DNA of 64,000 bases from Mesorhizobium shangrilense (GTDB lineage Bacteria > Pseudomonadota > Alphaproteobacteria > Rhizobiales > Rhizobiaceae), in NCBI RefSeq assembly GCF_040537815.1, contig NZ_JBEWSZ010000002.1, forward strand, positions 186,001 to 250,000, written 5' to 3'. The notes under the pieces are model-generated. The model saw nothing but the letters and a program-made list of their open reading frames with translations, was not told the origin of the DNA and searched no databases. Below, in pieces: positions 58,785-64,000 of the stretch. Positions within the stretch are counted from its first letter, which is position 1. Every line of letters starts with the position of its first letter. The position numbers and the translations under genes were made by a program.

Positions 58785-58884
58785 TGCGGTCGCCAATGTC
58801 GGGTCCGCTGGTCCATCCGAAACGCCGCTCAAGGGTTTCGCACCGGCCATACGCAAACCATGTTGCTCAACAGGAGAACACCCT
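58785..58884 (+). promoter_or_regulatory. ROSE-type RNA thermometer in the hsp20 leader
   Basis: In the 5' leader, GTTGCTC (58862-58868) can pair with GAGAAC (58874-58879), hiding part of the ribosome site AGGAG (58872-58876). The single unpaired G inside TTGCT is the hallmark of ROSE elements: without it the stem would be perfect. Upstream leader sequence can form additional hairpins. Heating would open the stem and allow translation. Confidence 0.75.
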
Positions 58885-59355
58885 ATGCGTCACGTTGATT
58901 TTTCCCCGCTTTATCGTTCGACCGTCGGCTTCGACCGCCTTTTCACCATGCTCGACTCGCTTGCGCAGCCGGATGGCGGCGCCCAGACCTATCCGCCCTA
59001 CAACATCGAGCGTACCGGTGAGGATTCCTACCGGATTTCGATGGCTGTCGCCGGCTTCTCGGACGACGAGATCTCGATCGAGGCCCATCGTAACGTGCTG
59101 ACCGTCAAGGGTGAGCGCAAGGATGAAGGCACCGGCGAAGGCTCCGAACTGCTCTATCGCGGCATTGCCTCCAGGGCCTTCGAGCGCCGCTTCCAGCTTG
59201 CCGATCACGTTGACGTCGTCGGCGCTTCGCTGAAGAACGGCCTGCTGTTCGTCGACCTCAAGCGCAACATCCCCGAGGAGCTGAAGCCCCGCAAGATCGC
59301 CATCACGGCGTCTTCGGAGAAAGCCAAGCAGATCGAGGCCAAGACCGCCGCGTAA
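58885..59355 (+). CDS. Small heat-shock protein, Hsp20/alpha-crystallin family
   Basis: A 156-residue chaperone. It starts with RHVDFSPLYRSTVGFDRLF, as in rhizobial IbpA/HspA-type proteins, followed by the alpha-crystallin domain (YPPYNIERTGEDSYRISMAV through GLLFVDLKRNIPEELKPRKI). The C-terminal RKIAI carries the I-x-I/V anchor used for oligomer assembly. It holds unfolding proteins in heat or other stress. The start at 58885 is preceded by AGGAGA in a ROSE-like leader and an RpoH-like promoter, so both transcription and translation should be heat-controlled. A strong terminator follows. Confidence 0.95.
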   Translation: MRHVDFSPLYRSTVGFDRLFTMLDSLAQPDGGAQTYPPYNIERTGEDSYRISMAVAGFSDDEISIEAHRNVLTVKGERKDEGTGEGSELLYRGIASRAFERRFQLADHVDVVGASLKNGLLFVDLKRNIPEELKPRKIAITASSEKAKQIEAKTAA

Positions 59356-59396
59356 TCGCGAGGTCCGCATCACAATAACCGTCTCCTCCCGAGACG

Positions 59397-59425
59397 AGGC
59401 GGCGCCGAAAGGCGCCGCCTTTTTG
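59397..59425 (+). terminator. Rho-independent terminator after hsp20
   Basis: A perfect ten-base stem (59397-59406 with 59411-59420), GAAA loop and a T-rich tail ending TTTTTG. Textbook intrinsic terminator 41 bases after the stop. Confidence 0.92.
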
Positions 59426-59527
59426 TTGTGCCGATACCCTGGCCACCCGGGACCAGCCGCACTGGCCCTTTGGGGGTAGGCAGCGCCGCTTCATGCTGGT
59501 CATCTGCGAAACGGGTGAAGGGCGGCG

Positions 59528-60280
59528 ATGTCTGATTTTTCCTGGACGCTGACGGGCACCGTGGCCATCACTTTTTTGCTCGCCGGCATCGTCAAGGGTG
59601 TCACCGGCATGGGCTTGCCGACGCTGGCAATGGGCCTCTTGGGCACCATCATGCCGCCGGTCGCCGCCGCCTCGCTGCTGGTCGTGCCATCCTTCGTCAC
59701 CAACATCTGGCAGTTGTTCGCCGGACCGAGTTTCGCGCCGATCCTGCGTCGGTTGTGGCTGATGATGATCGCCATCCTGATCGGTACGCTAGCCGGGTCA
59801 CGGCTGCTGGCCAGCGACAACGTCAAATGGACGACCGCCGGCCTTGGCGCCGCCCTGATCGTCTATGCCGTCTACACCTTGCTGGCCCGGCAATTGAGCA
59901 TTCCGGCAGCCGCCGAGCGCTGGGCTTCGCCCGTCGTCGGGCTGCTCACGGGGCTTGTCACGGGCGGCACCGGGGTCTTCGTCGTCCCGGCCGTTCCCTA
60001 TATCCAGGCGCTGGGCCTGGGCAGGGATGACCTGATCCAGGCGTTGGGCCTCTCCTTCACCGTGTCCACCATCGCGCTCGCCGCCGGTCTTGCGTCGAAT
60101 GGCGCCTTCCAGATCGAGCGTATCGCCCTGTCGTCGCTGGCAGTGGCACCGGCTTTGCTCGGCATGTGGCTGGGCCAGCTTCTGCGGCAGCGGATCAGCC
60201 CGGAAACCTTCCGCCGCTGGTTCCTGGTGTTCCTGATCCTGCTTGGGCTTGAGCTCCTGGTGCGGCCGTTTGTCGGCTAG
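59528..60280 (+). CDS. TauE/SafE (TSUP) family membrane exporter
   Basis: A 250-residue inner-membrane protein with about eight helices in two repeats. The signature GIVKGVTGMGLPTLAMGLLG in the first repeat and GLVTGGTGVFVVPAVPYIQA in the second are the paired G-x-x-G-x-x-x-G-x-P turns of this family. Members carry sulfite, sulfoacetate or related anions, usually outward; the ligand here is unknown. The short GAAGG precedes the start. It is convergent with the threonine-aldolase-like gene, and the gap is only 25 bases. Confidence 0.9.
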   Translation: MSDFSWTLTGTVAITFLLAGIVKGVTGMGLPTLAMGLLGTIMPPVAAASLLVVPSFVTNIWQLFAGPSFAPILRRLWLMMIAILIGTLAGSRLLASDNVKWTTAGLGAALIVYAVYTLLARQLSIPAAAERWASPVVGLLTGLVTGGTGVFVVPAVPYIQALGLGRDDLIQALGLSFTVSTIALAAGLASNGAFQIERIALSSLAVAPALLGMWLGQLLRQRISPETFRRWFLVFLILLGLELLVRPFVG

Positions 60281-60305
60281 CGCGTGATGCTCGATATGAG
60301 AACAC

Positions 60306-61370
60306 TCACTCTTCCGATCCCGCCCGCAGCAATGCCTCGAACTGGGCGATGCTTTCATCCGTCGTCGCAAAACTGGTGACGAAACGGTAGAGCGCCTCGT
60401 CCTCGCCGATATGGCCATCGAAACCATGCGGCCTGTGCCAGTCATAGAAGGCGGCGCCGGCGGCCATCAGCCGCTCAGCCTCGGCCTTTTTCATCACCGC
60501 GAAGACTTCGTTGGCCTGCGGCAGCCAGGCCAGTTGCGCCGAGGCGGAATCCTCGATCGCCGCTGCCAAGCGCGCTGCCATCGCGTTGGCGTGACGGGCC
60601 GTGTCCAGCCACAGGTCGTCCTTGAAATAGGCCTCGAACTGCGCGGCAATGAAGCGCGACTTGGAGAATAGCTGCGCGGCACGTTTACGCAGGAAAGCCA
60701 GTTCCTTGGCGCGGTCGAGATCGAACAGCACGATGGCTTCGGCGCACCAGCAGCCGTTCTTGGTGCCGCCGAAGGAGACAATGTCGACACCGCGCTTCCA
60801 TGTCATTTCCGCCGGCGTTGTTTCGAGTGCGACCAGAGCGTTGGCGAAACGCGCGCCGTCCATGTGCAGCGGTAGCTTGTGATGCCTGGCGATCGATGCG
60901 ATGGCATCAATGTCATCCAGCCCATACACGGTGCCGACTTCGGTCGACTGGGTGATCGAGACAGCCATCGGCCGTCCCCAATGGACGATCTCGGGCGCGA
61001 AACGGCCGATGACCCTTTCCAGATTGTGCGGGTCGATCTTGCCCAGCGCGCCGTCGATCGCATGGAGGCGCGAGCCGCCGCTGAAATATTCCGGCGCGCC
61101 GCATTCGTCCTCGATCACGTGCGATTCGCGATGGGCGAAGGAGATGCCGCCCGGCTTGTTGTAGGTCGCCAGCGACAGCGAATTGGCGGCGGTGCCGGTC
61201 GCCACGAAGAACACCGCGACCTCGCGTTCGAAGATCTCGCTGAAACGCTGGTAAACGGCCTGGTCGAGGGTGCCGTCGCCATAGGCGGTTGAAAAGCCGC
61301 CGGCATTGGCCGACAGGCCAGCGGCAATATTGGGATGGGCGCCTGCCCAATTGTCGGAAGCGAAAAACAT
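60306..61370 (-). CDS. Low-specificity L-threonine aldolase-like PLP enzyme
   Basis: A 354-residue fold-type I PLP enzyme of the beta-eliminating-lyase group. It begins FFASDNWAGAHPNIAAGL, contains VFFVATGTAANSLSLATY and HVIEDECGAPEYFSGGSRLH in the PLP site, LHMDGARFANALVAL for the PLP aspartate, and the lysine in DIVSFGGTKNGCWCAEAIVL. It splits L-threonine or allo-threonine to glycine and acetaldehyde. The start at 61370 was preferred over 61430 because family members begin at FFASDN and AGGCAG lies upstream. The gene stands alone on the minus strand, divergent from gltB. Confidence 0.92.
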   Translation of the reverse strand: MFFASDNWAGAHPNIAAGLSANAGGFSTAYGDGTLDQAVYQRFSEIFEREVAVFFVATGTAANSLSLATYNKPGGISFAHRESHVIEDECGAPEYFSGGSRLHAIDGALGKIDPHNLERVIGRFAPEIVHWGRPMAVSITQSTEVGTVYGLDDIDAIASIARHHKLPLHMDGARFANALVALETTPAEMTWKRGVDIVSFGGTKNGCWCAEAIVLFDLDRAKELAFLRKRAAQLFSKSRFIAAQFEAYFKDDLWLDTARHANAMAARLAAAIEDSASAQLAWLPQANEVFAVMKKAEAERLMAAGAAFYDWHRPHGFDGHIGEDEALYRFVTSFATTDESIAQFEALLRAGSEE

Positions 61371-61839
61371 GCATCTGCCTATGTTGGGGAAATCGGCGTG
61401 AGCTTGACCGGTTTTGCGGGCCGATCGCAAGAGCCAGAGGCCGGAAAACAGGTAAAGCCAGTGAACACGTCAGAGCGACGGTTGGCGACTTAAGCTTACG
61501 TTTATTCTCCACTTCACGTAATTTTCTGTCGCCGAAAGCCCAAGTTTTTTGTGAATCGGTCTTGTGTGCTCCCGGGATTTCTGTCATAAAAATTTAGGAC
61601 AGTAGTGCTGTCTTATTTTGTCGCACAAAACAGGCTGGATTGGCGTATCATTTGGGCCTCTCCGGCTGTTGCCGCGAGCGACTGGTGGACGGCCGAGACT
61701 GGCCTGTATGAACGCGAACCATGCGGAAAACCGTCTGGTTCGGCAAGGATTTCGCAAGACGTGCCGCAAGGATCAGGGTGAGCCAAGTGCTTGCCGGGGC
61801 AGACCAGCGCCCGAAGGGCTGGAAATGGAGGACAGGACA
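61371..61839. other. Intergenic region upstream of gltB
   Basis: A 469-base divergent gap with AT-rich sequence around 61490-61630. A weak promoter candidate (TTGTGT 61562-61567, CATAAA 61585-61590) and a small hairpin GACAG/CTGTC (61598-61612) with a T-rich tail lie here, perhaps a leader or regulator site. No open frame with a ribosome site or family match was seen. Confidence 0.5.
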
Positions 61840-64000
61840 ATGACGGACATGACGCTCTCTGCGACGAACGGCCAGGCCGCGCAGACGAAAGCGGCTACCG
61901 TCAAAAATACGGCCCTGACCAATACTGGCCGAACCACCAACGGCTTTGCCGCGCAAGGACTTTACGATCCGCGCAACGAGCATGACGCATGTGGCGTCGG
62001 CTTCATCGTCAACATGAAGGGCGTGAAGTCGCACCAGATCGTCGAGGACGGCCTTGCCGTGCTCGAGAACCTGACGCATCGCGGCGCCGTCGGTGCCGAT
62101 CCGCTGGTCGGCGACGGCGCCGGCGTGCTGGTGCAGATTCCCGATCTTTTCTTCCGCGAGGAGATGGCGGCCCAGGGCATCGAACTGCCGCCGGCGGGCC
62201 AGTATGGCGTCGGGCACTGGTTCATGCCGCAGGACGCCGGCCTTCGCGCCCATATCGAGGAGATCATCGCCGAGTCCGCGCAGTCCGAAGGGCTTCCGCT
62301 CATCGGCTTTCGCGACGTGCCGGTCGACAATTCGTCGCTGTCGAGGGCGCCTGACATCGTGGCGTCCGAGCCGTTCCATCGCCAGGTCTTCATCGGCCGC
62401 ACGGCCGATATCCCCGACGACGAGGAATACGAGGCCAGGCTCTATCTGCTGCGCAAGGTCGTCTCGGGCCGCATCTATGCGGAGAACGACAACAAGGACA
62501 TCGGCGCCTATTGCGTGTCGCTGTCGGCGCGCACCATCGTCTACAAGGGCATGTTCCTGGCCTATCAGGTCGGCGCCTATTACAAGGACCTGACTGATCC
62601 GCGCTTCGACACCGCGCTGATCCTCGTCCACCAGCGCTTCTCGACCAACACCTTCCCGTCGTGGAAGCTGGCGCATCCCTACCGCATGGTCGCGCATAAT
62701 GGCGAGATCAACACCGTGCGCGGCAACAACAACTGGATGGCGGCGCGCCAGGCGTCCGTCGATTCCGAACTGTTCGGCAACAACATCTCGAAGCTCTGGC
62801 CGATCTCCTACGAAGGCCAGTCCGACACGGCGTGCTTCGACAATGCGCTCGAGTTCCTGTTCCAGGGCGGCTACAGCCTCAGCCACGCCATGATGATGCT
62901 GATCCCGGAAGCCTGGGCCGGCAACAAGCTCATGGATGCCGACCGCAAGGCCTTCTACGAATACCATGCCGCGTTGATGGAGCCGTGGGACGGACCGGCG
63001 GCGGTCGTCTTCACTGATGGCCGCCAGATCGGCGCCACGCTCGACCGCAACGGACTGCGCCCGGCGCGTTACATCGTCACCGACGATGACCGCGTCATCA
63101 TGGCCTCGGAGGCCGGCGTGCTGCCGGTGCCGGAGGAGAGGATCGTCAAGAAGTGGCGGCTGCAACCCGGTCGCATGCTACTGATCGACCTAGCCAAGGG
63201 CCGCATCGTCCCCGACGAGGAGATCAAGTCGGAAATCGCGACCAGGCATCCCTACAAGACATGGCTCGCCAACACGCAGCTTATACTGGAGGATCTGAAG
63301 CCGGTCGAACCGCGCGCATTGCGCAGGGACGTCAGCTTGCTCGACCGCCAGCAGGCGTTCGGCTACACCCAGGAAGACACCAAGCTGTTGATGTCGCCGA
63401 TGGCGACCACCGGCCAGGAAGCCGTGGGATCGATGGGCACGGATACCCCGATCTCGGCGATGTCGGACAGGTCGAAGCTGCTCTACACCTATTTCAAGCA
63501 GAACTTCGCCCAGGTCACCAATCCGCCGATCGACCCGATCCGCGAGGAGCTGGTGATGAGCCTGGTGTCCTTCATCGGACCGCGGCCCAACATCTTCGAC
63601 CTTGTCGGCAATTCGCGCCGCAAGCGGCTCGAGGTGCGCCAGCCGATCCTGACCAATGGCGATCTCGAAAAGATCCGCTCCATCGGCCACACCGAAGATC
63701 GCTTCGACACCAAGACGATCGACATCACCTACGCCTCGAGCGAGGGCGCAGCCGGCATGCAGGGGGCCATCGACCGCCTGTGCGAGCGGGCGGAAGCAGC
63801 GGTCGCCGGTGGCTACAACATCATCATCCTGTCCGATCGCCAGCTTGGACCGGACCGCATCGCCATTCCAGCACTTCTGGCGACGGCGGCCGTGCATCAT
63901 CACCTGATCCGCAAGGGCCTGCGCACGTCGGTCGGCCTCGTCGTCGAATCCGGCGAGCCGCGCGAAGTGCATCATTTCTGCTGCCTCGCCGGCTACGGCG
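61840..64000 (+). CDS. gltB: Glutamate synthase (NADPH) large subunit, N-terminal part
   Basis: The frame is open to the window edge, giving 720 of about 1,570 residues. After a 50-residue leader the processed N-terminal nucleophile is Cys51 in NEHDACGVGFIVNMKG, followed by glutaminase-domain parts VLENLTHRGAVGADPLVGDG, RYIVTDDDRVIMASEAGVLP and the central-domain start LMSPMATTGQEAVGSMGTD. It makes glutamate from glutamine and 2-oxoglutarate and is the core of ammonium assimilation. GGAGG eight bases before ATG 61840 fixes the start. The small subunit gltD is presumably beyond the window. Confidence 0.96.
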   Translation, partial: MTDMTLSATNGQAAQTKAATVKNTALTNTGRTTNGFAAQGLYDPRNEHDACGVGFIVNMKGVKSHQIVEDGLAVLENLTHRGAVGADPLVGDGAGVLVQIPDLFFREEMAAQGIELPPAGQYGVGHWFMPQDAGLRAHIEEIIAESAQSEGLPLIGFRDVPVDNSSLSRAPDIVASEPFHRQVFIGRTADIPDDEEYEARLYLLRKVVSGRIYAENDNKDIGAYCVSLSARTIVYKGMFLAYQVGAYYKDLTDPRFDTALILVHQRFSTNTFPSWKLAHPYRMVAHNGEINTVRGNNNWMAARQASVDSELFGNNISKLWPISYEGQSDTACFDNALEFLFQGGYSLSHAMMMLIPEAWAGNKLMDADRKAFYEYHAALMEPWDGPAAVVFTDGRQIGATLDRNGLRPARYIVTDDDRVIMASEAGVLPVPEERIVKKWRLQPGRMLLIDLAKGRIVPDEEIKSEIATRHPYKTWLANTQLILEDLKPVEPRALRRDVSLLDRQQAFGYTQEDTKLLMSPMATTGQEAVGSMGTDTPISAMSDRSKLLYTYFKQNFAQVTNPPIDPIREELVMSLVSFIGPRPNIFDLVGNSRRKRLEVRQPILTNGDLEKIRSIGHTEDRFDTKTIDITYASSEGAAGMQGAIDRLCERAEAAVAGGYNIIILSDRQLGPDRIAIPALLATAAVHHHLIRKGLRTSVGLVVESGEPREVHHFCCLAGYG

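Noticed and set aside
61596..61619. Small hairpin with T-rich tail upstream of gltB as a terminator
   Set aside because: The stem is only five to seven pairs and no plus-strand gene precedes it; it was left as part of the intergenic description.

Overview
The window looks like chromosomal DNA of a Mesorhizobium-type member of the Rhizobiales (Alphaproteobacteria). The DNA is GC-rich with strong GC at third codon positions. Many ABC and catabolic operons are packed head to tail with 4-base ATGA overlaps. A RIME-like palindromic mosaic element is present, together with CpdR, a ROSE-type heat-shock leader and an MmgR/suhB-like (alpha-r8) small RNA. The genus is inferred from style and gene content, not proven. 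No nodulation, conjugation, phage or CRISPR genes were seen.

Layout. 1-0.7 kb: the end of a ChbG/HpnK-type deacetylase gene and a GtrA-family membrane protein. 0.7-5.0 kb (minus): an RND efflux pump and its adaptor, with no outer-membrane channel gene. 5.2-12.9 kb: an RpiR-type regulator diverging from an N-formylglutamate-amidohydrolase-like enzyme, an amino-acid/amine permease, a glutamine-synthetase-like ligase, an aldehyde dehydrogenase and an iron-type alcohol dehydrogenase. Together these fit a gamma-glutamyl route for oxidising an amino alcohol or amine. 13.1-17.2 kb: an ABC importer of the polyamine/iron type. 17.3-20.0 kb: a CPA1 antiporter and a DSD1/D-3-hydroxyaspartate-aldolase-like enzyme.

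20.2-27.8 kb: a ROK regulator, a CUT1 sugar ABC importer, a BadF/BadG (GlcNAc-kinase-like) kinase and a SIS-domain protein, probably for an amino sugar. 28.1-29.9 kb: an endonuclease/exonuclease/phosphatase-family enzyme and an EamA transporter. 29.9-45.9 kb (minus): fourteen closely packed genes led by a LacI-type regulator. They encode a Gfo/Idh/MocA oxidoreductase, CoA-transferase, enoyl-CoA hydratase, aldehyde dehydrogenase, complete sugar ABC importer, two GMC oxidoreductases, an SDR, a Dabb protein and an MFS carrier. A DUF993 aldolase-like gene is divergent at 46.2 kb. Two near-identical palindromes lie in the two divergent promoters, so this reads as one regulon for an unknown carbohydrate-like substrate.

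47.4-53.3 kb: gmd and fcl (GDP-L-fucose synthesis) followed by two paralogous genes that share a three-motif plan with NodZ-like fucosyltransferases. Between the paralogs lie a lower-GC orphan gene and a 60-base relic of the 3' end of fcl, showing that the unit was tandemly duplicated. 53.3-61.4 kb is mostly core: tRNA-Val, cpdR, a second FGase, the MmgR/suhB-like sRNA, hisN-like phosphatase, two alpha/beta hydrolases, hsp20 with an RpoH-like promoter and ROSE thermometer, a TauE/SafE exporter and an L-threonine-aldolase-like enzyme. The window ends inside gltB.
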